DNA from: an uncultured Sphingobium sp.
GTDB lineage: Bacteria > Pseudomonadota > Alphaproteobacteria > Sphingomonadales > Sphingomonadaceae
Reading direction: 5' to 3'
Length of the DNA: 11,890 nucleotides
NCBI GenBank assembly: GCA_946479185.1
Contig: CAMLFF010000065.1
Span: 1-11,890, forward strand
The notes beneath the pieces were generated by a model. The model did not search any database. It had not been told where the DNA came from and saw nothing but the letters and a program-made list of their open reading frames with translations. Position numbers and translations under genes: made by a program. The first letter of the stretch is position 1; every line of letters starts with the position of its first letter. Below are positions 1 through 6,693 of the stretch, piece after piece.

Positions 1-386
1 TGATCGCCGCGGATATTCCAGCCATGCTCATCGGTGATTTCAACGTGATGCCAACAGAGCAGGATGTGCGCAAGCCAGAGCGCTGGCTTGACGACGCGCT
101 ATTCGCCCCGGAGGTCCGCGCGGCCTATTTCAAATTGCTTGATCAGGGGTGGGTGGACAGTGTGCGAACGCTTCATCCTGACGAGACGATCTACACATTC
201 TGGAAATATTGGCGCGGCGCATTCGAGCGCAATGATGGTCTGCGCATCGATCATTTGCTCGCCAGCCCGGCTCTGGCGCCGAAGCTGGTGCGGGCGCAGG
301 TCGATCTGCATGTGCGCGGTTGGGAAAAGACCAGCGACCATGCACCGGTGTGGATCGAGCTTTCAGATCGCAAGAAGCGTCGCTGA
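1..386 (+). CDS. xth: Exodeoxyribonuclease III, C-terminal part (5' end outside window)
   Basis: Partial gene; the reading frame is already open at base 3 and ends with TGA at 384-386. The visible protein has the signatures of the endonuclease/exonuclease/phosphatase fold as used by exodeoxyribonuclease III: GDFNVMP near the left edge (metal and active-site Asp/Asn), the run FERNDGLRIDHLL typical of the XthA branch, and a terminal TSDHAPVW carrying the catalytic Asp-His pair. By family knowledge the enzyme cuts DNA at abasic sites and removes 3' blocking groups or nucleotides in base excision repair, in the cytoplasm. The ATG at base 24 lies inside the fold and is not the real start. It looks intact to its C-terminus, so it is probably the resident chromosomal gene beside which the debris to the right accumulated. 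The assignment to ExoIII rather than another EEP nuclease rests on the AFERNDGLRIDHLL block and is quite secure. Confidence 0.9.
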   Translation, partial: IAADIPAMLIGDFNVMPTEQDVRKPERWLDDALFAPEVRAAYFKLLDQGWVDSVRTLHPDETIYTFWKYWRGAFERNDGLRIDHLLASPALAPKLVRAQVDLHVRGWEKTSDHAPVWIELSDRKKRR

Positions 387-554
387 CCGCCAAGCCAGCG
401 GGAGCATCCTGTCTCCAGCAATGACCCGGCGAACGCACAACAGGCCACACTTCAGATTTGGTTAAAGATTCTGGGCATATGTGGGTGATGCATCCGTTTT
501 TGGCCCAAAATCCTGTCGCTCAGCCACCTATCAACATGATGCACGATCCCCGGA

Positions 555-570
555 TTTCCTCCGGAGGAAA
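555..570. repeat. Perfect 16-bp palindrome
   Basis: TTTCCTCC is followed directly by its exact reverse complement GGAGGAAA with no spacer. The function is unknown; a dimeric protein binding site or chance are both possible. A spacer-free perfect palindrome is a poor RNA hairpin. Confidence 0.5.
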
Positions 571-640
571 CCAAGGTGCGCCTGGAGGATTAGACGAGGC
601 GACATGCATAATTGGACTGACGGAAAAATTTGATTGCCAC

Positions 641-679
641 TTCAGCATTTCGGACAGAAAATGACAGTAACATGCTGAA
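641..679. repeat. Inverted repeat, 8-bp arms, 23-nt spacer
   Basis: TTCAGCAT at 641-648 pairs with ATGCTGAA at 672-679. It lies just upstream of the stronger inverted repeat at 696-722. It may be part of a recombination or transcription signal next to the integrase remnant, but the arms are short enough to be coincidental. Confidence 0.35.
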
Positions 680-695
680 AAATAACGTTTAATGT

Positions 696-722
696 TGTTA
701 CACTTTAGCCAAAAGTGTAACA
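696..722. repeat. 27-bp inverted repeat next to the integrase stop; possible terminator or recombination site
   Basis: The left arm TGTTACACTTT (696-706) and right arm AAAGTGTAACA (712-722) are exact reverse complements around a 5-nt spacer. The repeat ends two bases before the stop codon of the minus-strand integrase remnant. On the minus strand the RNA would form an 11-bp stem just after the stop, followed by an A/T-rich but not strongly U-rich tract, so it could act as a weak terminator. Its length and symmetry also suit a dimeric DNA-binding protein or recombinase arm site. The sequence alone does not decide between these. Confidence 0.55.
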
Positions 723-723
723 G

Positions 724-1200
724 TCAGCAAGAACGAACTGATCCAATTCGGAAGATTTGATTCACATTTGCAACTTGCGAGCCGGGCATCGCGATCGCAT
801 CTCGACCGGCTGTCATGCTCAGCCGATTTGAGCAAATGGCGGTTAAATAGCGCAATTCAGCAGGTTGCGCCGCTAGCTGCGTAAGTGGCAGAGATTGGTC
901 GGCTGCCTCCACCGCGGATTCATGATTTGCAATAGCTTTCCTCCGCCGTGGAGCGGAAACGGTTTCCGGCTTCATAACTTCGGATCGTCCCGACCAAAGA
1001 CGCGATGCAAGTTCGCGTTCTTCAGGCCCCATCGCGCTCGTATAAATGGCGGTCGTCTTGATATCAGCATGTCCCAGCCATCGCTGGACGAGGCTAAGCG
1101 GCACATTGGATTGCACCGCCCGCACCGCGAAACCATGCCGTAATCCCTTGGGCGAGGCGTAACCGCCGATGGTGAGGCCGCGCTTGTTGCCCGCAACCAA
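724..1200 (-). pseudogene. Tyrosine recombinase (phage-type integrase), C-terminal fragment
   Basis: Minus-strand frame of 158 codons from a TTG. It contains the C-terminal half of a tyrosine recombinase catalytic domain: SPKGLRHGF (residues 16-24, box II with Arg21-His22), WLGHADIKTT (41-50, box III with Gly43-His44) and AIYTSAM with the probable nucleophile Tyr53. The N-terminal core-binding domain and the box I arginine are missing; upstream on the minus strand the frame reaches a stop at 1255-1257 without further integrase sequence. Such enzymes normally exceed about 300 residues. The fragment cannot be catalytic, because it lacks an essential arginine. The tail after about residue 70 is low-complexity and may be post-break drift. 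It marks a past integration or rearrangement; the break lies near 1175-1210, where an unrelated plus-strand coding remnant begins. Confidence 0.8.
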
Positions 1201-1373
1201 CTCGATCAGGCGCGGTTGGCGATGGTCAGTCGGGTCGAGGCGCTCACACAGGCATTACGCGCTGGAGAAGTGGATATCCGGCGGCTGGAAAATGAAGTGT
1301 CGAGCATGACGCAAAAGAACCAGGATAGCGAAGCCAGCCATCAGGCCTCGATCGAGCAGCTGAAGCTCTGCGC
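1198..1373 (+). pseudogene. Coiled-coil coding fragment (unidentified parent gene)
   Basis: A plus-strand frame starting right at the integrase break encodes a heptad-rich helix: it passes QLDQARLAMV, then RVEALTQALRAGEV, RRLENEVSSM and ends near SIEQLK. After about 1360 this frame turns into Arg/Ser/Cys-rich nonsense, while the glycosyltransferase frame (offset) becomes meaningful. Coiled coils like this occur in several polysaccharide-synthesis and methyltransferase proteins of sphingomonads, but the parent cannot be named. No credible ribosome binding site precedes it. It is either an internal piece of a destroyed gene or was once joined to the glycosyltransferase downstream and later lost frame. 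Confidence 0.45.
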
Positions 1374-2339
1374 GCGCTTCACGAGATTGATTACGCGCTC
1401 ATCCTTGATGCTGACGATGTGCTCATGCGCGACAAGGGCTTTGACGCCGAGCAATTCAAGGCTCGGCTGAGCGCCGACATGTATGACCTTGATATTGCCT
1501 ATGGCGGCCTGCGCTTTTCGCGGCCTCAGCTTTTGCGCAATGCAAAGGCGTTCGGTTATCGTGGCGTTCTGCACGAATATGTAGAACCGCCTGCGGGCAG
1601 CACGCGGTTCAAAGCGGAGGGCTTGCACATTCAGGCGCACTCGCGCGGTGCGCGCAGCCGTAACGCGCAAAAATATCAGGATGACGCAGCGCTGCTGGAA
1701 AAGGCGCTGGAGCAGGAATGCGATCCCAAGCTGCGGTCGCGCTACCTCTTCTATCTCGCACAAAGCTATGAGGATGCGCGGGCCTTCCCACAGGCGCTGG
1801 AGCGCTATCGTGAGCGGGCGGGCATGGCGTTCTGGTCTGACGAGAGGTTCGTCGCAGCCTATCGGGCTGCCCGGATTCAGGCGCATCTTGGGCACCCAGC
1901 CCAGCAAGTCGAGGCGGCGTTCCGTGAGGCGATCCGCATCGCGCCGCACCGCAAGGAGGCCTATCATGGTCTGGTGCGCCATCTCCGCTTGGCGAAGCGC
2001 TATGAGGATGCCTTTGCTATTGCGAGGGACGGCCTGATCGCCAGCCAGAAAGTCGCGCCTGATGGTTTGTTCGTCGAAAAGCGAATTTGCGCACATGGCC
2101 TGCTCGAGGAAGCTGCGCTGAGCGCCAATCTCGCGGGCCGCCACCGCGAATGCGCTCACTATTGCGCGTCCATATTGGCGTTGGAAGACCTGCCCGATCA
2201 GGTGCGAAACGGGATATCCGGCCTCAGCGCCCGTGCCCGGAACCACATGGCCGTGCAAGTCGAGCCATCCGTTCAGCGTCTGGCAGCAGTTCAGGCGCGC
2301 ACGGCACAAGAATATCATGAAATCAGGAGTCAGGGATGA
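1329..2339 (+). pseudogene. Family 2-like glycosyltransferase with TPR domain, N-terminally truncated
   Basis: The frame opens after a stop at 1326-1328. Meaningful sequence begins near 1380 with EIDYALILDADDVLM, where DADD is the metal/UDP-sugar binding signature of GT-A glycosyltransferases. Next comes AFGYRGVLHEYVEPP (typical of the TPR-linked glycosyltransferase subfamily), then helical repeats resembling TPR (about 1690-2090: YLFYLAQSYEDARAFPQALERY, AFREAIRIAPHRKEAYHGL). The N-terminal nucleotide-binding strand of GT2 enzymes, which must precede DADD, is absent. No start with a ribosome binding site exists at the GTG (1419) or ATG (1425). It therefore looks like a broken gene; intact relatives are cytoplasmic enzymes transferring sugars to polysaccharides or proteins. 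Its stop overlaps the next gene by ATGA, a relic of translational coupling. A truncated but expressed protein cannot be excluded. Confidence 0.7.
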
Positions 2340-2905
2340 GACCGCCAGCACGATTGTCGCGCGTGAATCAACGCGCTTCGCGGGGCAGGGGAATGCCCTT
2401 GATGCGTGAAGAGGCAGCGCCTGCTGCCGTAAAGCTTCAGGATGTTGATCGGCTGCTCGGTTTGATCGAGGAGGCTGTGGGCGCGCTGCGTAGCTTACTG
2501 CGGGATGAGACTGGGCAAGTGACGCGTGTTGCGCCAGCGCCCGAGGCGGCCCAAAAGATCATTGGTGGCGACATGGTCTATGCCGAAAATCTTGGGCATC
2601 TGGATTGGGATAGCGTGGTTCGTGGGCGCATTCGTGAGCGCTTTTCTGCCGTCGGCCAGGTGGGGGCAGGCGTGTTCCTGCGATTGCTGCGCACGCCGGG
2701 CGCATTCGTCTCCGTGGATGATTTGGCCGAGGCTGCGGGTGTGAGGGCCAATTCCAATCGCGTGATCAAAGTCTATGTCTGTCGCTTACGGCAGGCACTG
2801 GCGGAGCATGGCCTGCCCAATGGGGCGATCGAGACCGGGCGTCGCAGCTATAGCCTTCAATCGGATGTCGTCCCCCGTATCACGACTTTGCTCACGCATG
2901 GCTGA
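2336..2905 (+). CDS. Orphan OmpR/PhoB-type winged-helix DNA-binding protein
   Basis: 189 residues. The start at 2336 is supported by AGGAG at 2325-2329 with a 6-nt spacing; the ATG at 2393 is a weaker alternative. Residues about 104-176 resemble the OmpR/PhoB effector domain: GVFLRLLRTPGAFVSVDDLAEAAG, a recognition helix around SNRVIKVYVCRLRQAL (140-155) and a closing wing NGAIETGRRSYSL (162-174). No receiver domain is present, so it is not a standard response regulator. The N-terminal 30 residues are basic and disordered-looking, followed by a helix (about 32-58) that might mediate dimerisation. The start overlaps the stop of the glycosyltransferase remnant (ATGA), so the two were once co-translated. 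The domain is known to bind DNA; which genes it controls and what signal it senses are unknown. Confidence 0.7.
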   Translation: MRPPARLSRVNQRASRGRGMPLMREEAAPAAVKLQDVDRLLGLIEEAVGALRSLLRDETGQVTRVAPAPEAAQKIIGGDMVYAENLGHLDWDSVVRGRIRERFSAVGQVGAGVFLRLLRTPGAFVSVDDLAEAAGVRANSNRVIKVYVCRLRQALAEHGLPNGAIETGRRSYSLQSDVVPRITTLLTHG

Positions 2906-2964
2906 AGACGGCGCGGGGCGGCAGGTTCGCGTGCTGGGTCGGTTCGAGGGTGGGGCCGCCCGCT

Positions 2965-3438
2965 ATGCCTGATCATGCGCGCTTCTTCTGGCGACGGCTC
3001 GAAATGCTGGTGATGGCTGCAGCCTGCGGAACGTTGCTGGGCACCGGCCTGCTGGCGGGCGTCATCAGCTTCGGCAGCAGCGATCGCGCTGCCATCCCTG
3101 CCAGCGATACGTTGTCCGGCGCGGTGTTCGTTGAAGACGATGAGGGCGAATACAGTGCGCGCGCCATTGTCGACGGCGTTCCATTGCGGATGATTGTCGA
3201 TACGAGCGCAGCGACGAGCCGCCTCTCAATGCAGGATGCAAAGCGTCTCTCCCTTTCGCTGCCGCACCCTGGAGGAAAGAGCGTCTCCTACACCGCTGCC
3301 GATGTGGATATTGGAGGCATTAGCCTGCGCGAGATGCCTCTGGAGATTAGCTCCACATCGTCCCGCTCGGTTATCGGCCTGGACTGGCTCGCGCAGATCG
3401 GGCCAGTGATGCTCGCACCTAGGCGATCACCGGACTGA
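2965..3438 (+). CDS. Membrane-anchored retropepsin-like aspartic protease
   Basis: 157 residues from the ATG at 2965, preceded by a G-rich GAGGG stretch; an in-frame GTG at 2950 is an alternative. A short basic N-terminus (RFFWRR) precedes one hydrophobic segment, about residues 13-36, predicting a single membrane anchor with the domain in the periplasm. The domain matches clan AA bacterial retropepsin-like proteases: GEYSARAIVDGVPLRMIVDTSA with the active-site Asp79, a later flap-like stretch (SVSYTAADVDIGGISLREMPLEI) and SRSVIGLDWL, the conserved hydrophobic-Gly block. Odd points are DTS instead of DTG, and a C-terminus that ends about ten residues after that block without the usual closing strand. 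The family forms homodimers, each subunit supplying one Asp. The gene starts 59 nt after the winged-helix gene, so an operon is likely. Substrate unknown. Confidence 0.7.
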   Translation: MPDHARFFWRRLEMLVMAAACGTLLGTGLLAGVISFGSSDRAAIPASDTLSGAVFVEDDEGEYSARAIVDGVPLRMIVDTSAATSRLSMQDAKRLSLSLPHPGGKSVSYTAADVDIGGISLREMPLEISSTSSRSVIGLDWLAQIGPVMLAPRRSPD

Positions 3439-3569
3439 AAACGCGCCAAGCCAGCTGCGTAGGCGGTCTTATTCCTTGCCTGAATGTGCGGCATTAGCGT
3501 TGCTAATATGCAACATGATGAACGCCTTGGCGTGTCTAACGCCTTCCTAGCGCTCAGCTTTCGCGAAAA

Positions 3570-3587
3570 CTGTTGAGATATCAACAG
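3570..3587. promoter_or_regulatory. Candidate operator CTGTTGA-N4-TCAACAG upstream of the receptor gene
   Basis: Seven-base perfect arms around GATA. The six-base core arms and four-base spacing recur exactly at 9979-9994, in front of the SnoaL/DUF3237 operon. The size and symmetry are typical of sites bound by dimeric MarR-family regulators, and such a regulator is encoded at 10134-11132. Binding by that protein is inference. Confidence 0.5.
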
Positions 3588-3621
3588 ATCGTTGATAGCC
3601 AGTGTTCGTTGCTTTTTTAGA

Positions 3622-3660
3622 GGGACGATTCAAGCCGCTTTAAGCCGGTCAAGTCGTCCC
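3622..3660 (+). promoter_or_regulatory. Leader hairpin or terminator-like structure before the receptor gene
   Basis: GGGACGA (3622-3628) pairs exactly with TCGTCCC (3654-3660), extendable by a T-G and a T-A pair. The loop contains the direct repeat AAGCCG twice, ten bases apart. It is followed by GATTTT. It could terminate transcription arriving from the protease gene, or it could sit in the receptor mRNA leader, about 60 nt before the start. Confidence 0.45.
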
Positions 3661-3665
3661 GATTT

Positions 3666-3680
3666 TGGCGTTTAACGCCA
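3666..3680. repeat. 15-bp palindrome TGGCGTT-T-AACGCCA
   Basis: Perfect 7-bp arms around a single T, lying 40 bp before the receptor start. Its right arm contains AACGCC, also found at 3521-3526 and 3538-3543. It could be a DNA-binding site; as an RNA hairpin, a one-base loop is too tight without opening pairs. Confidence 0.4.
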
Positions 3681-3720
3681 TCATTCAAGCATTTACCGTT
3701 TCAGGAGAGGAGTTAGAGGC

Positions 3721-6621
3721 ATGTCCCCATTCATTACTCGTACGCGAGGCTCGAGCCTGAGCGCGCTGGCGCTTAGCCTCGCATTGATCGCAAGCCCTGC
3801 CTTTGCGCAGGATAGCACAGTCGCAGAGCCGCAGGGCGGTGCCCTCGATGAGGAGGCGATCGTTGTTACCGGATCGCGCATTGCGCGCACGGGCTTCGAT
3901 CAGCCAACGCCAGTCACCGTGCTTGGCGCAGACCAGATCGAGCGCCAGGCTGCGACGAACATTTCGCAAGTGCTGAACGATCTTCCGTCGTTCCGCGCGC
4001 AGTCAACGCCCGCCACGAGCGCAATTTTCCTCAGCAACCTTGGTGCAGCAACGGCCGATCTTCGTGGTCTTGGCTCAAACCGCACACTGGTTCTGATCGA
4101 TGGACGCCGCGTCGTTCCGGCGACCGTTTCGGGCGGCTCGTTCACGCCTGCTGGCGCGGTCGATCTCAACCTCGTGCCATCCTCGCTCGTGCAGCGGGCT
4201 GATGTCGTGACCGGCGGTGCATCTGCCGCTTATGGTTCGGACGCTGTGGCCGGTGTCGTCAACATCATTCTGGATACCAGCCTGCAAGGCCTCAAGGGCT
4301 CGGCGCAATATGGCATTACCGATGCTGGCGATAATGAAGAGTATCAGCTCTCGCTCGCTGGCGGCACGAGCTTTGCCGATGGCCGTGGCCACATCATTGC
4401 TGGCGTTGAATATTCCGACAGCAAGGGCAGTGGCGACTGCTACTCGCGCGATTGGTGCTCACAGTCGTACAACACGATCACCAACCCGTTTGTCGCTGGC
4501 TCCACCACGCAGCGCGTTGCTGCTGGTCAGGCAGCGACGATCATCGTGCCGAACGCGCGGACATCGACGTCCACAGTGAATGGCATCATCACCAGCACCT
4601 CGGTGAATGGCGTCCCCACCAACACGGCGCTGCGTGGCACCGAGTTCAATCCTGATGGCTCAACGCGCGCGCATGATTACGGCACTTATTATGGCACCGG
4701 CATTTTCCAAAGCGGCGGCGGCGATCCACGTCTCGCTTTCTACGAGAATTTCGCCATCTCCGCGCCAGTTCAGCGCATCAACGCCTTCTCGCACCTCAAA
4801 TTTGAAGTATCGGACAAGACCGAGTTCTTCCTCGAGGGCAGCTATGGCCGCGTGAAGGGCAACACCATCGGTGCGCAGCGTCGCGACCTTGGCAATATCG
4901 TTATCACGCGCGATAACGCCTTCCTGCCTGCCCCTGTGCTGGCGCGTATGGTCACAGCCGGTGTCACTTCGTTCAACATGGGTCGCATCTGGAACGACAT
5001 TGGTCCGCAGACTGGTGAAGTCGAGCGCGAAACCTATCGTATCGTCACCGGCGCGAACTTCGATATGTGGGACGATTGGAGCCTCAACGCCTACTATCAA
5101 TATGGCCGCACCAATTATTCGCAGATCGGCTATAACACGACGATTACGCCACGCATGACACAGGCGCTCGATGCCGTGAACATCGGCGGCAACATCGTCT
5201 GCCGCAGTGCAACGGCCCGCGCAGCTGGCTGTCAGCCGCTCAATCCTTTCGGTGCGGGAAACACCTCTCCGGCGGCCCGCGCTTATGTGACCGGCACGGC
5301 GACTCAGGAAACGCAGCTAACGCAGCATGTTCTGTCCATCTCCGGTCAGGGTACGTTGCTGCAGGGGTGGGCAGGGCCAATCAAGATGGCCACTGGCGTG
5401 GAATATCGTAAGGACATCGCACGCGGCACCGCCGATCCGATCTCCACTGCGCTGCAATTCTACACCAGCCCCGGCGCTCCCATCAGCGGCGATATCGACG
5501 TGATCGAAGCCTTTGGCGAGCTTGTCGTGCCTGTGTTTGAAGGTGCAGAGCTCAACGGTGCTGTGCGTCGCACCGATTATTCGAGCAGCGGTTCGGTCAC
5601 GACCTGGAAGGTCGGCGCGGACTGGGCCGCAACCGATTGGCTCCGTTTGCGCGGTACGCGCTCGCGGGATATTCGCGCCGCGAATATCTTCGAGCTTTAT
5701 GGCCCGCTGCAGTCGTCGTTCCAGTCGGTCAACGATCCGCGCCCACGCAACCCAGCCATCCCGGCTCAGACTGAATCGGGTGGTCAGGTGCTGACATCAG
5801 TGGTTCTTGGCGGCACCCCGACGCTTGCGCCCGAAGTCGCAGATACATGGACTGTCGGCGCCGTATTCCAGCCTGATTTGGGTTCGGCGGGCCGTCTGCG
5901 TGTGTCGGTCGACTATTACAACATCAAGCTGAAGGGTGCCATTTCGACGCTCGGTGCTCAGGTTGTCGTGAACGATTGCGAGGCTGGCGTGACAGTTCGT
6001 TGCGCCGATATTACGCGCAACGCCAATGGGGGGATCACGTCGATCCGCAACCTGAACCTCAACCTCGGGACGATCAACACGAGCGGCTGGGACATCGAGG
6101 CGCTCTACACCTTGCCAGTCGGCCTGTTCGGCGGGCAGATCTCGCTACGCGGTCTTGCAACCATCGTCGACGATCTCACGACCGAGTCAGCCGGTGTTGC
6201 GGTTGATCGTGCAGGGATGAACGGTTCGCCAACGTCGCAGCCTTCCGGCGTGCCACGCTACACGGTTAACGGCTACCTCTCGTTCAACTCGGATAAGGTG
6301 AGCGCGCAGGTTCAGGTGCGTCACATTGCGGGCGGCACCTATAACGCCTCGCTCATCGGTCCTGGCCAAAATGGTTATGATCCACGCCTGCCAAACAGCG
6401 TGAGCGACAACTACATCGCGCCCTGGACCTATGTGAACATCAACGGCAGCTTCGCGGTGTGGAGCCGTGATGAGCAGAAGGTGGAAATCTTCGGTGTGAT
6501 CAACAACCTGTTCGATCGTGATCCACCGGTCGATGCGCCGTCGAGCTTCGGCCCGACCAACAACGTACTCTATGACGTGGTTGGCCGCACCTACAAGATC
6601 GGCGCTCGCTTCAAGTTCTGA
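3721..6621 (+). CDS. TonB-dependent outer membrane receptor
   Basis: 966 residues; the ATG follows the purine-rich GGAGAGGAG by about nine bases. Residues 1-29 form a signal peptide (basic start, hydrophobic core, AFA cleavage site before Gln30). EEAIVVTGSR (44-53) is the TonB-box-like start. The plug spans roughly 60-182, with TPVTVLGADQIE, LRGLGSNRTLVLIDGRR and VVTGGASAAYGSDAVAGVVNIIL. The rest is a 22-strand-type barrel, including the RLRGTRSRDIRAANIFELY and VADTWTVG segments and ending in ARFKF with the C-terminal Phe used for outer membrane assembly. No N-terminal STN/FecR-signalling extension is visible. By family role it imports a bulky or scarce substrate using TonB energy. Sphingomonad receptors of this kind often sit with catabolic genes, as here with a hydrolase just downstream; the ligand cannot be read from sequence. 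A strong terminator follows the stop. Confidence 0.93.
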   Translation: MSPFITRTRGSSLSALALSLALIASPAFAQDSTVAEPQGGALDEEAIVVTGSRIARTGFDQPTPVTVLGADQIERQAATNISQVLNDLPSFRAQSTPATSAIFLSNLGAATADLRGLGSNRTLVLIDGRRVVPATVSGGSFTPAGAVDLNLVPSSLVQRADVVTGGASAAYGSDAVAGVVNIILDTSLQGLKGSAQYGITDAGDNEEYQLSLAGGTSFADGRGHIIAGVEYSDSKGSGDCYSRDWCSQSYNTITNPFVAGSTTQRVAAGQAATIIVPNARTSTSTVNGIITSTSVNGVPTNTALRGTEFNPDGSTRAHDYGTYYGTGIFQSGGGDPRLAFYENFAISAPVQRINAFSHLKFEVSDKTEFFLEGSYGRVKGNTIGAQRRDLGNIVITRDNAFLPAPVLARMVTAGVTSFNMGRIWNDIGPQTGEVERETYRIVTGANFDMWDDWSLNAYYQYGRTNYSQIGYNTTITPRMTQALDAVNIGGNIVCRSATARAAGCQPLNPFGAGNTSPAARAYVTGTATQETQLTQHVLSISGQGTLLQGWAGPIKMATGVEYRKDIARGTADPISTALQFYTSPGAPISGDIDVIEAFGELVVPVFEGAELNGAVRRTDYSSSGSVTTWKVGADWAATDWLRLRGTRSRDIRAANIFELYGPLQSSFQSVNDPRPRNPAIPAQTESGGQVLTSVVLGGTPTLAPEVADTWTVGAVFQPDLGSAGRLRVSVDYYNIKLKGAISTLGAQVVVNDCEAGVTVRCADITRNANGGITSIRNLNLNLGTINTSGWDIEALYTLPVGLFGGQISLRGLATIVDDLTTESAGVAVDRAGMNGSPTSQPSGVPRYTVNGYLSFNSDKVSAQVQVRHIAGGTYNASLIGPGQNGYDPRLPNSVSDNYIAPWTYVNINGSFAVWSRDEQKVEIFGVINNLFDRDPPVDAPSSFGPTNNVLYDVVGRTYKIGARFKF

Positions 6622-6633
6622 TCCCATACAAAT

Positions 6634-6672
6634 GCCCGGCGGCCTGCCCCAAGGTCGCCGGGCTTTTCTTTT
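6634..6672 (+). terminator. Rho-independent terminator after the receptor gene
   Basis: A 12-bp stem (6634-6645 with 6652-6663, one G-T wobble) rich in GC, a six-base loop GCCCCA, then TTTTCTTTT. This is a textbook intrinsic terminator, 12 nt after the receptor stop. It lies between the receptor and the same-strand hydrolase gene, whose ribosome binding site begins only ten bases after the T-run. Confidence 0.9.
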
Positions 6673-6693
6673 ATGAATTTCAGGAGGATGCCG

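Larger units (their letters stand above)
387..723. other. Gene-free stretch with several inverted repeats
   Basis: No convincing gene lies between the exonuclease stop and the integrase remnant. The only plus-strand open frame (458-664, 68 codons) starts at an ATG without a clear ribosome binding site, and its product resembles nothing I recognise. The right part is visibly more AT-rich than its surroundings. Three inverted repeats are present: a 16-bp perfect palindrome at 555-570, 8-bp arms at 641-648 and 672-679, and 11-bp arms at 696-706 and 712-722. This could be the edge of a former mobile element, but no transposase or terminal repeat pair was identified. Confidence 0.5.
3439..3720. 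promoter_or_regulatory. Upstream region of the TonB-dependent receptor, rich in inverted repeats
   Basis: 282 bp without a gene. From left to right it holds an inverted repeat GTTGC-N6-GCAAC (3499-3514), two direct AACGCCTT repeats 17 bp apart (3521-3528 and 3538-3545), the palindrome CTGTTGA-N4-TCAACAG (3570-3587), a T-run (3613-3618), a long hairpin (3622-3660), a short palindrome (3666-3680) and a purine-rich ribosome binding site. The receptor promoter must lie here, but no -35/-10 pair stands out enough to name. Confidence 0.6.

Noticed and set aside
381..402. Terminator for the exonuclease gene
   Set aside because: Only a 5-bp stem (CGCTG/CAGCG) overlapping the stop codon, with no T-run; too weak to report.
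458..664. 68-codon plus-strand open frame after the exonuclease gene
   Set aside because: No clear ribosome binding site, no recognisable domain, and it runs through two inverted repeats; not enough to call a gene.
1341..2351. 336-codon open frame on the minus strand opposite the glycosyltransferase remnant
   Set aside because: The plus-strand frame carries DADD, GVLHE and TPR-like repeats; the minus frame shows no domain and mirrors those codons.
2898..2972. 24-codon open frame bridging the winged-helix and protease genes
   Set aside because: It starts inside the end of one gene and overlaps the start of the next, which might suggest coupling, but there is no ribosome binding site of its own and no sign of selection can be read from a single sequence.
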